The translations under genes and the position numbers were made by a program. The notes under the pieces were generated by a model. That model was not told the DNA's origin. It did no database searches and saw only the letters and a program-made list of their open reading frames with translations. DNA of 64,000 nt. It comes from Grammothele lineata. Lineage: Eukaryota; Basidiomycota; Agaricomycetes; Polyporales; Polyporaceae. Within the stretch, counting starts at the first letter, position 1; the number at the start of each line of letters is the position of its first letter. Of the stretch, positions 36,101 through 47,348 are shown piece after piece. The stretch spans positions 62,001-126,000 of the forward strand of contig NDFF03000401.1 of NCBI GenBank assembly GCA_002150815.3, given 5' to 3'.

Positions 36101-36441
36101 CGCCCCGGGCGCGGGTGCGAATCGCTTTGCTGACCGGCGTTCTCTTTCCCCCTTTTTTCTATTCTAATCTTTGCGTCTGTGACGTCTGCGCTTTGTGCGG
36201 CGCGCGGTGCGCTGACGACGCGTTTACGTGCGCGCCCCTGTGCGTGTTCGATTCCCGCGGACCTCCCTTCGGCGGCGAAAATTTTGGCGACGACGGTGGT
36301 GGTGCACTGTGCACGTCCGGCTCGGGCGGAGGGCAGGCGCTGACGGCCATGAGGCAGTTGCACTCTGAGGGCGCCGTCCTGCGCGAGCTGATCGACCAAT
36401 TTGAAGCGGCCGAGGCGTGGTTGGCGCCGATGCGGCCGTGA
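33135..36441 (+). CDS. MKT1: Mkt1-type post-transcriptional regulator (XPG-like fold)
   Basis: Eight exons (33135-33156, 33243-33712, 33787-34692, 34824-34975, 35098-35285, 35376-35440, 35695-36075, 36337-36441) join to 762 aa, close to the usual Mkt1 length. The N-terminal half is the XPG/PIN-like region (LADSRLGIDASYYLSSLID, VEFLVAPYVAWAQ, AIYGPSDTLLYPGVDKVITS). The C-terminal half holds the Mkt1 N- and C-domains (LFLELVRAGVVHGHLW, DVNLSLPFQNEVNTGFGVLA, EETFQGVKYPKAEVERGF, QFEAAEAWLAPMRP). In yeast, Mkt1 with Pbp1 controls translation and stability of specific mRNAs, including HO and nuclear-encoded mitochondrial transcripts. XPG nuclease catalytic acids are only partly present, so nuclease activity is doubtful. 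Poly-Gln (TKQQQQQQ) lies near residue 120. The last intron is 261 nt and stop-free in frame. Confidence 0.93.
34769..34802 (+). repeat. 17-bp tandem duplication inside an MKT1 intron
   Basis: CCGCGGGTGGACCTACG occurs twice head to tail at 34769-34785 and 34786-34802, within the third MKT1 intron. It has no coding effect under the model given. Confidence 0.7.
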
Positions 36442-37334
36442 GTGCACTCGGGACTCCCACGGGCGGGGGGCGGGGAGCCCAAGATGACTATATTGGCAAT
36501 ATTGGCTGGGCGGACGCGAGGCGGACTAGCTAGTCGGGTAGGGACAAGACGCTAGCGGGTGGGGGCGCGAGGAGGGGCAGAAGGGGGATCATCGGCGGGA
36601 AGGGACTCTCGGAGGAGTGGCAGGACGGGCGTGGCGTGCGGGACTAGGGCGCGGTGGGCCGGGGGGAGGGCGTGGCAGGCTCGGCGTAGCGTCGGGGGAG
36701 TGTGTAGCACAGGAGCAGGAGCTCGGCGAATGGAAATCATGTGACGGCAGGACGGAGTGTGCGTGCGGTGGGAGGCTGGGGAAGGCCGCTGGGGGTCGGA
36801 GGGGGGAAGGGAGGACGTTCGGGCGGGGCTGGGAAGAGGGCGGGGGAGGGCCGTGGCCGCGGAAACGCCGAAGGGTTCTGAGGCTGGGACGCGTTGGGAG
36901 CGTGGGGGGTGGACGGTGTGAGAACGGGAGGGGAAGGGATGCGAGCTTCGGGCAGCGGCAGGGAGCGAGTGGCAGAGGCAGCCTGAGCTCTGCGAACGAC
37001 GCCCAAGCGACACCCGAATCGGGATGCGGCCCAAACGCGACCAGAGACGCGCGCAGAAGAGGCGCCGGCGGTGGGACGCAGGTGGGAAGGCGGGCCAACG
37101 CGCTATCGAGATCGCATCGGATCTTGATTGGCCGATCTGGCCCGCTGCCGCTTCGCCAACGCCCAATCGGGCCACCCAGGCGCTCGGCGCTCCCTCCCAG
37201 CGCTCTCGACCGCCCGGCCCTCCCAAGGACGCCATCCATAAAACCCTGCGCGAATCCCTCCATGCCCGCTCCCCCACCGCCCCCTCCGCCCCCGCCCCGC
37301 TCCTGCACGCTCCCGCCGCGTCGCCCCCGCCGCC
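36442..37334. other. Intergenic region between MKT1 and the small acidic gene
   Basis: An 893-bp gap, very GC-rich toward the right. No gene is supported; open frames on both strands are Pro/Arg/Gly-rich and typical of GC-biased non-coding DNA. It should contain the promoter of the gene at 37335. Confidence 0.45.
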
Positions 37335-38155
37335 ATGCTTGCTCAGCCAGCCCTCCCCGCCGCTTACCCCGGCCCCGAGCCCTTCTGCCCCAAGGACGCC
37401 CAGCCCAGCCACCTCTACCTCCACCAGCAGCGGACCGTCGAGGTCATCCAACTCATTGAGGTCCCCCCGCCCCCACCCCGCTCGCATCCCTACACATCCA
37501 CTATCGCCTCTTCATCCTTCGCCTCTTCCTCCTGCGACTCGTCCGACGACGACTCGGAGGAGGACGAGTCCGTCTGCTCGTCCTATTGCTCTTCCGAGGA
37601 GGACCTCGACGCGGACTCCGCGCCCACATACGACGACACTTACAAGACGCGCCTCCACCGCGTCCTCGCATGGAGAGATGGATTCACGAAAGCCATCGAT
37701 GCCGACGTCGACGCCGCTGAGATCCCAGGTTCGTCCCCCACTCTTTTCTGCGCGCTCGCGCGCTTTGTCTTACCCGCGCGCCCCTTAGCGCCACCCCCTT
37801 CCACGCCCGTCCCGTCCTCGCGCGGGTCGTCCCTCAAAAGAAAAGCAGACGAAGACCACGTCTTTGATTCGGATGACGAGACTGTGAGTACACACCCCGC
37901 TTTCGCGCGCTCGCGCCGCCGCCCCCTCTGACCCCGCCACCACCCACGCAGTCCTCCCAGTCCTCGAAACGGTCACGTTCGCTCCCACCACAGGAGCGCT
38001 CGACTCCCTCCTGGCAGCAGCGGCGGTTCAGCGCGCACTCGTGCTCCGCATGCGACGCCTGCTTCAACACCCTCCAGAGCCTGCGCCAGCACGGCACCGA
38101 GGCGAGCCTCAACGACGCCTGCAGAGAGGCGGTCGAGTACGGTTTCGAGCCATGA
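37335..38155 (+). CDS. Small acidic protein with zinc-finger-like C-terminus
   Basis: Three exons (37335-37728, 37789-37883, 37952-38155) join to 230 aa. The first 80 residues are Pro/Tyr-rich, then a strongly acidic Ser-rich stretch (SSDDDSEEDESVCSSYCSSE), a short conserved-looking helix (YKTRLHRVLAWRDGFTKAI), a second low-complexity linker with basic clusters (LKRKADED, SKRSRS), and a C-terminal motif HSCSACDACFNTLQSLRQHG followed by NDACREAVEYGFEP. The spacing CX2C then a single His resembles a C2H2 finger that has lost or moved its second His. I do not know the function; basic clusters suggest the nucleus. Codon use and introns match the neighbours. The start is the first ATG in the frame. 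Confidence 0.72.
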
Positions 38156-40774
38156 TGACGCGCGACGCCCCCCGCCTTGCCACTACCACGTCTATTTTCC
38201 CGCATCCCCCATCTTGAACTCGCCTCACCTCACGCCTGCACGCGGGCCCGGGCGCAACCATCGGTTTCAACCCGCCCCCCGCCACGACTTCGTTTCTTCC
38301 CACCGGCCCCTCGTCGATCGCAACCATCGCCCGCAGACATACCCCCACGCATCAAGTCCCCTGCACCTCGCGCATTTTTATTACCTGCAATATCCCCTCC
38401 CGGCATCTCTTGTTCGGCGGTTCCCACACATCCGCACCGCCCCTTCATCCCCTGCCCCTTCCCCTAACTCGCCCTTCGGCCGTCGCCCCTCGCGAGGCGG
38501 CGTGCCCCCCGATGAACGAGGCCTGCGCGCCTCTCCCCTTCCCTCCTCCCGCGTCCCTCGACGCCCGTTCTTCGTCCCTGTCCGCACCTACACTTGACCC
38601 GCACGCATGTCCGAGTACGTATGCGTAGAGCCGCATAATCATCCCCCTACATTACATCATCACACGCGGCCTCGCGCTCTCCCCGCGGGAGACCGCCGTC
38701 GCCGTCGTCGTCATCGTTGTCTCTCGTACGTATCCGTACAGCAAGCACACTACGTTATCGCCCTGCCCCCCTTCTCCCTCTCCAACTCCATCGAGGGGCG
38801 GCCTACATCGCACGCACGCATATATACATATACATACTTTGCCACAGTACTCTTGCCTCGCCTCCTTGCCACCAACAACTCCAGCACTGTATCTAGTTAG
38901 CTAATCCCGCCCAAGAAAGGCGCAGTTGTACCTCTACCTTACCCACTTGCAATCGCACGCTCGCGCACACCACCAGTGTGGCGTGGCGACTTGGATTCTT
39001 GAACAACGCGACAACGGGGTGACGATCATGCTGGCTTCGCTCCTCAACATCATCAGTAGCACATCAACGCGGTTGTGCGCGCCCGTGCCCGTGCGAACGG
39101 TCGTCTCGTCCGCCTATGAAGCTTGAAGATCTGCTCGTCGGGCGCGGCGCTTGTGCATGTGTAGGAGTGTACGTGAGCTGGTGGTGGCGAACACCGCGCG
39201 GACAGGCCACGCGGGGGGCACGCGGGCGCGGGAAGGGGGCGCGTGCAGTGTGCGGCGTCGCGTAAAGGGCTCACAAAGGGCGCTGCGTACGCGGTCTCAC
39301 TTGATTCTTGGACGAACGTCCTCTGTGTTGCTGGAAGAAAGAGCTTTCTGCGCAGGCCAACTCGACGCCTACCTGCAGAGGCTACCCCTGGGGATGCCTG
39401 CGCGAGCGGGGCGCGTGACCTCCTTTGTGCTCTGCACAAATTTTCTTCAGAGAGCCCAAGAGAGCCCCTTCCTTTCTCTGCGCCTCGCTTAGCCACCGCC
39501 GTTCTCACCGCTAACACTCGCATGCTGCGCCCATCCGCCCACCCGCGCAACCACCCGCGCAACCCATCGCCCATCGCCCTCCACGCTCCGCCCTCCCCCT
39601 GACTACGGCGTCCTACGCGAGGGGCGCGCGGAACGCGCACGGGTGATGCTCTGCATATTTTCCTATGTAGCCAGCCCCCTTCTTCGCCTTTTTGCAGCTT
39701 TTTTCTCGCACGCGGTGCGCACGGACGTACGATGGTGCACTAGTGCGCTAGTGCTAGTGTTGCGTTGCAGTGCAGTGCCACCGGCGTAGCGCACTCTGGG
39801 ATTTCGAAAACTGCTAGTTGTGAGCGCTGAGCGCCGAGTGGCCCGCCCACAACGACCAGGCCGACCTCCCCTCATGCGCACGATACCCCCGCTGCCCCGT
39901 CGGTCGCCTGGCGCGCTCCGCAATGCGCTCGACCGTGCACGCCTAGCAAGGTTGGTGGATCCGGGATCCGAAGCCCCCTTCTTCCTGCCAGCCCTGCAAA
40001 TGGTGCACTGATTTTCTAGCCTTCTGTATGCATGTATGCGCGCGAGCCTCCGACCGAGTCGGCGTGGCCCGGCGCTGGTGAAACTCGGACGCTGTACGAT
40101 GGCCCTGGGACATTGGGCGGGCGACAGGATCCATCATTCAGCTGTCGCCCAGCGAGCGGGGAGCTGGGAGCGCTCCCATGCCCCCTTGAGCACTGAGCGG
40201 TATGTATGCACAAAATTCGGGACTGGGAACTCGGAGCTCGGTACTCGGGTCCGGCGCTACGTATACGTGATCTGCGTTAGGCCCGCGGGGGGTGGTTGGG
40301 AGCGTCGGCCACACGACCGAGTCGAGCGAATCGAGCAAAACCTCGGAGGGAACACGTAGAGCTCGGACGAGCGTCCGACTACGTACGTGCTCGGGCACGG
40401 CCGCTCGGGGAGGGCGCGGATCCGGACATGCGGCCCAGTGCACCTGAGCGTTCGAAGCTTTCGTCACCGCGCGGGCGTGCGTTTCTTTCCATCTGCGTAG
40501 GCGGGCCACGTAGGTCTGCGGGAGCGCTGCGCGTTCGTCATTGAGCTTCATCGACAGCGAGCGTCAGCGCGGTCACTGGGCCTCGGGGACGGACTTCGGA
40601 GGAGCGGGTGGTAACAAGGTTCCGTGCAGGGCGAGGCTTCGCTGGGGCCTGCCGTCTCCCGCGCGCTGGCCACAACGCCATCGCAAGCCCGGTGGGGGAG
40701 CCACGATGGCGCGGACGATTTCCAAGGAGGACGCACGGGACGCGTCACGGCGTGGCAGCTCGCTCGTTCGTCGT

Positions 40775-40794
40775 CGTTCGTTCGTTCGTTCGTT
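40775..40794 (+). repeat. CGTT microsatellite, five units
   Basis: CGTT repeats five times without interruption. No coding context is evident. Confidence 0.85.
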
Positions 40795-43700
40795 CTTCCG
40801 AACCAACCTCCGACGCAGCAGCAGCAGTAATTGCAACAGGTGCGGCCCTAGTGGTACCTGCTACACACAACTTACCCAGGCTGCTGCTGCGCCGTCACCG
40901 CGACTCCAGCCTGAAGGGTGGGGCCAGGCCAGCCAGAGACAGACAGGACAATTGAACCAGGCAGGGGCACCGCTGCACGACGGCGTCAGACCCGGAACCG
41001 CAGCTCTCGCGACGGTCCCCAGCCGGCCCGCAAAACTCGCGCGGACTGTCGGACGCAGACGTCACACCCCGCACGCGCACCTGCGCGCGGGGCGAGGGGG
41101 GCGCGTCCGCTGATCATCGCTGCGACAACGGCTCGCGCGCGGCGTGCTGATTTTCTCGCGCGCGACCGCTCCCACTCGCACTGGCGGGTGCCTGGCCGTC
41201 CTGGAAGTCGGAAGTTGGAACCTGGAACCTCTGGCAGTGCTCGCGCGGGGGGCCGCGGCGCACTGGGGCAGACGGGCCCGGCACGCCCATGTGCGCCGGA
41301 GCCGAAACCGCGCCCTTAAGCTTCTCCCCTGCGCGAGGGCGCTCCTGCCCTTCCTGGCACTGATGCGGTACTGATGGGCAGCAACGACTCTCACCTCCTC
41401 CTCCCATGCCCCTCGCGCGGGCGGGTCTCGTGGTGCGCAATGACGCGCTTCGCGACTGGGTTTATTGAACCTTCGTGCCGTGCGTGTCGCGCCCGCCTCG
41501 GAGCTCGGCTCCGCCAGAGGGGGGCGCGGGGCGGGCGTGCGACCGCGCGCGGACTCTGGTGCGAAGGCGCATTGAAGCCAAAGCGACAGCTGCCTCTGGG
41601 TGCGCGATCGCCCCTGGCTGGACCTAACTCCTGTGCGGCGGCGGCGGCGGCGCCGACGCGCGGGTGCCCTCAGATCGCGCTGCACGTCGTAGTGATGCAT
41701 CACACAGATCGCGACGTGGTGGCGCGCGGGGCTAACACAAATACTCACACATATACAGGTGGGCGGCACAGTAAGAGATCTAAAATTCCAGTGGGCGTCC
41801 TCTTGACCCCTCTGTTTCCGCGCTGCGCGGGTTTGATTGCAGGACGCTCGCGCCCCGGGCCCGAAAGCGCGCTAGCAAGTACCGGCGGCTGCAGCGCAAC
41901 GTATTTGCTGTCTCGCATGGCATGGCGCTGTGATGGTGGCAGCAGCGACTCCCGCGGGGCGTGCTCGGCGCTTGGGCAGAGGCGGTCCCACCGCCGAGCC
42001 CCATGAGCACAAGCCAGAGGGCGCCCGCGCGTTACGTCGCTCGCTGCTGCTCATCCTCCGACCCCCACCCGCGCGCGCACACAAGGCGGGTTCTCTCGAT
42101 TGCCACGGCTCTCCGGGTTTAGCGATGCCGACTACATCGGTACTATAGTGCTACGGTTGCGCTGTTCAAGTGGTGCACTCAAACTTAAGACACGGAAGAC
42201 CGCCGCCAGTGCACTGGACGCATATGCTACCACACCATAGGGTCTCTTCTCCGCTACGTCCTCCCTCCGATTCCCACCACATCCCGCGTGCCCCCGCGCC
42301 CACTCCTCTCGTGATTCCGCATTCCGCACGACGGCACGACGGCACTGAACAGGGATCTAGACGACAGCGCACTTGGACGTTCACGCGCCATGTTCCAGCG
42401 GCATCGACATCTGTCCCTCATGTGGCCTGCCCAGGCCCACCACGCGCGGCCTCCCCCTTGGACATCGAGTGGCCCAGCCCGCGCGTTCTCCCACTCTGCC
42501 TGCCCAGCAAAATACTTGGAACACTTGGCCGCCGGTGGGGATGCCGCGGTGTGCGCACCCCTCGCCGAAAATGGCTCCTGCGCTCTCACCGCTGCGACGC
42601 CGTCCGAACCCGCCTTCGCCGCCGCGGCGTATACGAGCAAGCGGGACGTGTCGTCAGCCGCGAATTCGTCGTCGTTCTCTATGTGCTACCATTAATGCCA
42701 TCGGACTGTCGACGACGTCCGTCCATCCTATGGTGGGCTCTGGGGCGCCTCGTCGCCAGGCTCACCGTCCCGATGTCATCACCGTCAGAACATCGTCAAG
42801 GCGTATGTGCGGCCGGCTCCGTGCCTCTCTCTCCCAAGCTGTCAGATGCTCGGTCCCGCATCAGTTTCACCTCCGGTTCTCACGGAACGCACTCGCTAGT
42901 ACTGCTCCCCGTCTTTCAACCACTCCGAACGCTAACGCACACTACGCGGACGCCAGCGCAAAAGGGCGGGAGTCTCGGAAAGGGGTGATCGCTGCCGTGA
43001 TTTTTTATTGCAAGCTGGTCATTCGATGTAAATCTCGGCGTATGCGCGTCGCCCGCTCCTCCCTGGAAGCCTCATCCCTGGATTCCGATTTCCAAGTCTC
43101 AAGCATCGTCTCAGGTCTCCGCTCGCCGCCGCTCGCCATTTGTGTCAAAGAACGCGCCAGGCGCTTTCGTGACGACGTACGCCCGCCCGCGCCTCAGACA
43201 GCGCCCTCAAACCCGCCGTGGCACCACCAGGGAACGTGCCCCGTCACTCGGGGCCTCCTCTCGCGCCCTTGTGAGTGCCCAGCGCATCGCAGGGGCGACA
43301 GGGGGAGCGCAAGAGCGAAACACCAGCGACGGTGGGTGTCGCATCATGATATCCGCCCGCGGAAATAGCCTGCGTGCGCACTAGGGACACACCAGCCAGG
43401 CGGGACGCGGTGCGCGCGTGGGCGGCGGCGCGTTGGCAAAGAGTCTCTAGGCGCGCCTGCAGTGGGTCCCAGTCCGGGCCCACGTCTGCGGGGCGGGCGG
43501 GCAGGCTCGGTGTCGTGGCGCTGCTCGAGGACCGGCGCTGGCGTCGTGGGTAGCACCTACAGTATGTCGTCCGTCCCCGCTCGCCATTAGCCCCTGCACA
43601 GCTGCACACATCCAGCGGGGAGGAGAGCGGGGGCGGGCTGTGGGCGCCCCAGCGGCCCGCGCTCGCACGCCCGTCCGGCTATGGCAGGTGTGTGCACCGT

Positions 43701-46700
43701 CGTCGAGCACGCTCTGGCGCGCGATCGTCCCGCCGGCGTGGTGTGTGCGCGTACCATGCCGGCGGGTCGAGGACGCGCCCACAAGTGGGCGCGCCGCCGC
43801 CGCCGCCCGCTCTGCCTCCTCTCTGCCTGGCAAGAGTGTGCGCGACGGCGCGCCGCCGCGCCTTCCCGCGCCGGCGGCACTCCCTGGGTCACGTTCCCAG
43901 AGGGCGGTGGCGGGGCATGCAGCGGCGTGCCGTCGCGACAGTGCTGCTGTCGGGCGGACTCGGGTGCCGCTCTGCCCAGTGCGGCGGTCTCTTCCACTTA
44001 TTCGGATACTTGTATCCGGATACTACGGACGGTTATATTCTTATCGTCCGAACGCGAGGGGTTACGTTGATGAGACTCGTAGAACCCACAGGCTTCAAGC
44101 TTCGTGCGCGAGAAGCCCAAGTCATGCCGTGCCATTTATCTATAAAGTCGACTGGCGAGCCCCAACCCTGGACTCGTGCTGTCCGTGTGAGAATAGGGAG
44201 GCCAGGCTCGCCGGGAATCGCTCAGGACGCTGGCATCTTTCTCGCGATGTGTGTTCTATACCGGTGACGGGCTGTGTGCCCTGTGGCTGGAAGGTTCAGG
44301 TGGTATACGTACTTATCCTGACGGCAGCCACCCACTGACAATGCGTGTTACAGAACTATTGACCACCACCGCTTGGCACCGGTATGCCCCTTTGCAGGTC
44401 CTATCTACGCGACGTGCCAACACAACGTGCAGGGTCACCGGCGCCAGCCGCCGCGAGGCTGCAATGCGAAGGCACTAGCGCAATTACCCCACAATACTGG
44501 AGCGATCATGAATGCCTCGGCAGGATGAAGGCGATCAAGAAGACAGGGCACCGACCCGGCGTTCTCAGCGTCGCGGACTGAATGGGCAATAATCCCAATC
44601 GATGTCCGTATCGCTTACGGCGAGTGCGCGTCCTTTCTCCGAACCCAATCTCCCGTTCTCTCGTTCTCTCCCCCCGCCCCCGCCCCGAGGACAACGCAAT
44701 GCGGGGCATGTGTCCCGTATCATCGTACATCGTGCATCGCGTATCGCCCGCTCGCAGGAGGCAAGGTAGGGTACGCACACAGCTGATCCTACCGAGCCTC
44801 CTCCGAGATGAGCATCATGAAGGGCACGCGTCCGTCAGACGCGGGCGCATCTCACGCCTGCCACATCGGCCAGGCGCACCCCAGAGGAAGGGAGCCTTCC
44901 CGGCGCGGTCCCCGCGTCCTCGTGCGCGATCGATTCCATCGGCGCGAGCACGCTGGGAGGGCGGCATGATGTGCACCGCTGGTTCGGCTGGTTCGCGGCC
45001 GTGTGGCCTGCAACTCGCGACGGCTTCGCGCGTTCGCCGCCGCGCACGACGAGCCGCACGCGCACGGTCGCGTGCTGCACGCTCGTGACGCGTACGGCGG
45101 GGGGCGTGCGAGGTCCCAAACTCCCAGAGGTCGCGCGAAGGGCGCCCGCGCCGGAGCTCCCGGACGAGCGCCTGCCGCTGGCTCGGAGCGCAGGGAGAGG
45201 GAGGGTCGCATGCTAGAGTCCGTTCCGCGGTGTGCTTCCGTGCTTCCTTTCTTCCGCCGTGCGGGCGTATGAGGCTCGAGGCCGAACCTTTTCGCTCGCG
45301 TACGTCCCGCCGCGCGTCATTGCTGCTCCATAACCTCAGGCAGCAGGGAGAGTCTGTGCGTGGGTGCAGTCAGAAGGCTCCTGTCCGCGCCTTCGCCGCC
45401 TCGGGGGTTGGGGCGGCGGCTGTAGAGGAGACGGCGACGTCTGAGACGCACGGCAACGTAACTAGCCACTTCGGCGGTGCTGGTGCATTGTCTTCCGCCA
45501 CTCTGCCTCTCGAACCTCGAGCCTCGAGGCCCGAGGGGCGTGCACCCGTGAGTAACGATTCGCAGATGAACGCATTAGGCGGTGCGCGTCCTCGCTTTTC
45601 TTTCTCTTTCTGCAGCTCCCTTTCTCGTGCTGATGATGATCCGTGCCCGAACCGAACTCAAACCCTCCCGCGCCAGGTTTAGCTTTCATTCCGGCGAGGG
45701 CGCACACGCAATTTGCGCGTCCAGTGCAGCAGCTCTTTGTTCCTTCCCGAACGTGGCGTCCTCGAGCGGAAATTTTCGCGGGCTTCCCCACGGTCTCCCC
45801 CGCACGACCCCACTCCCGTCCTCACGTTCGACCTGCCTCGGGTCGGAGCGCGTCATCCGAGACCTACCAACGTCTCGCCTTTGCGTCATAGACCGCCGCG
45901 GCGCGACACATACTCGACGCCCGCTCGAAGGCCCGACTAATCTGGAACGTGTTCGCAAGCCTATCATTCCCGCTCCACCGCGCCAACGACTCTCAACGCC
46001 TCAACGCCTCTGGAACGCTTGGCAGCGTCGCACGATGTGGAGGGCGCGGTGTACGTTCCGCCCAAGTTAGTGCACGCCGCGCGCTGGCGCGTACTGGTGC
46101 TGGGAGGGGTCGTGCTCGCTAGGAACGCGGTGCGGGTTCTCCTCACCCACGGCCACAGCAGCAGCAGGGACGACGGGGCGCACGCTGGGAGCGCGCTGCG
46201 GCCTCGAGCGCTGCGGATCCCCCTGCGCACCCACCGTCGCTGACGTGGACTGTTATGTCCGTGGACGAGGTTCTGCGGATGCACTCGTCGCATAGGGCGT
46301 GGACGCGTCGCTGTCCACACGAATGTGGTCCATACTTGGACCGCGAGAAAGCTCGGTAGGAGGCACAACAGACAGCACTTCACCGAATCTCCGGGCGAAG
46401 AGGGCTTGGCATCCGGAATACGCACCCACAGGGGTCCCTTCCCGGGCACACACAGCGACCAGGGATTCGACAGGGCAGAAGTGTATGCGGCGCGCACGGC
46501 CACAACGCCTGGGTTTCGCCGCGACATCAGCGAGGAACCCACGCGCTCGACGTCGGCGTCGCGCGGCGCACCCAGCGCGAAGACGTCTCCCTCAGCCACA
46601 GCGTGTCGCTCGTTCGTGCATTCACCGCCATGCGGGCCGCAGTTGCGAGTGGCGATGGGAAGTCACGACAAGTCCTGCACGCACTGGGCTGCCCCAGCCA

Positions 46701-47320
46701 AGTCGATCTGCGGCGCGTTCCCCACACATCCTACGCATACGGAGATGTGCTGACGCGCGTTTGTACACGTCCGGATGAGCGTCTTGCAGATTCTCTCATG
46801 GTCCACTTCATCTCCTCCTCGCTTCGCGCAACTTCACTTCAATGAACCATCTGGTCTAGCAGGGCCCATATCGCCGCAGGTGCCGCCTGACGTTGCGAGC
46901 CGACCTAGACGAGAGTGCTGGGAGAAACTGCATGTATTCTTAGAGCTGGTATCTTTGGACTGCCTATAGAAACCAACCTTGGAATACACGTCGTTCGCGC
47001 AAGATGCCACTGGTTCCAGGAGGGGCAAGTACCAACCAGTTCATTGTGGGTTACGAAACGCGCCCGTCAAGCCCACATCGCAAGACGCGTCTGCGCCGCC
47101 GGCTTCCAGGCTTCTCGCACGACTGCTTTCCCAGCGACTGCCCGCCCTCGCCATCCCGCGGGTGCGCATGATGCGTCGATGACGGCCGCGCGCGGGCCTC
47201 GTGGTGCGCGGCCGCGCCGCCTTAGGCGCACACGCCGTACGAGGCCCGTCCTCGTGCCACCCGCCGCCGTCCAAGTGGCGGGCTCGGCGTGCAGCCGTGA
47301 GGCAACTGGTCGGTGGCCCA

Positions 47321-47348
47321 TGGGAGCCCGACGTCCATCGGGCTCCCA
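47321..47348. repeat. Perfect 11-bp inverted repeat with 6-nt loop
   Basis: TGGGAGCCCGA (47321-47331) and TCGGGCTCCCA (47338-47348) are exact reverse complements around a 6-nt loop. The GC-rich stem could form a stable hairpin. There is no flanking gene to assign it to. Confidence 0.7.

Noticed and set aside
40541..43609. Several 100-330-codon open frames on both strands
   Set aside because: They overlap on opposite strands, are Arg/Ala/Pro-rich and carry no motif; this is expected in GC-rich non-coding DNA.
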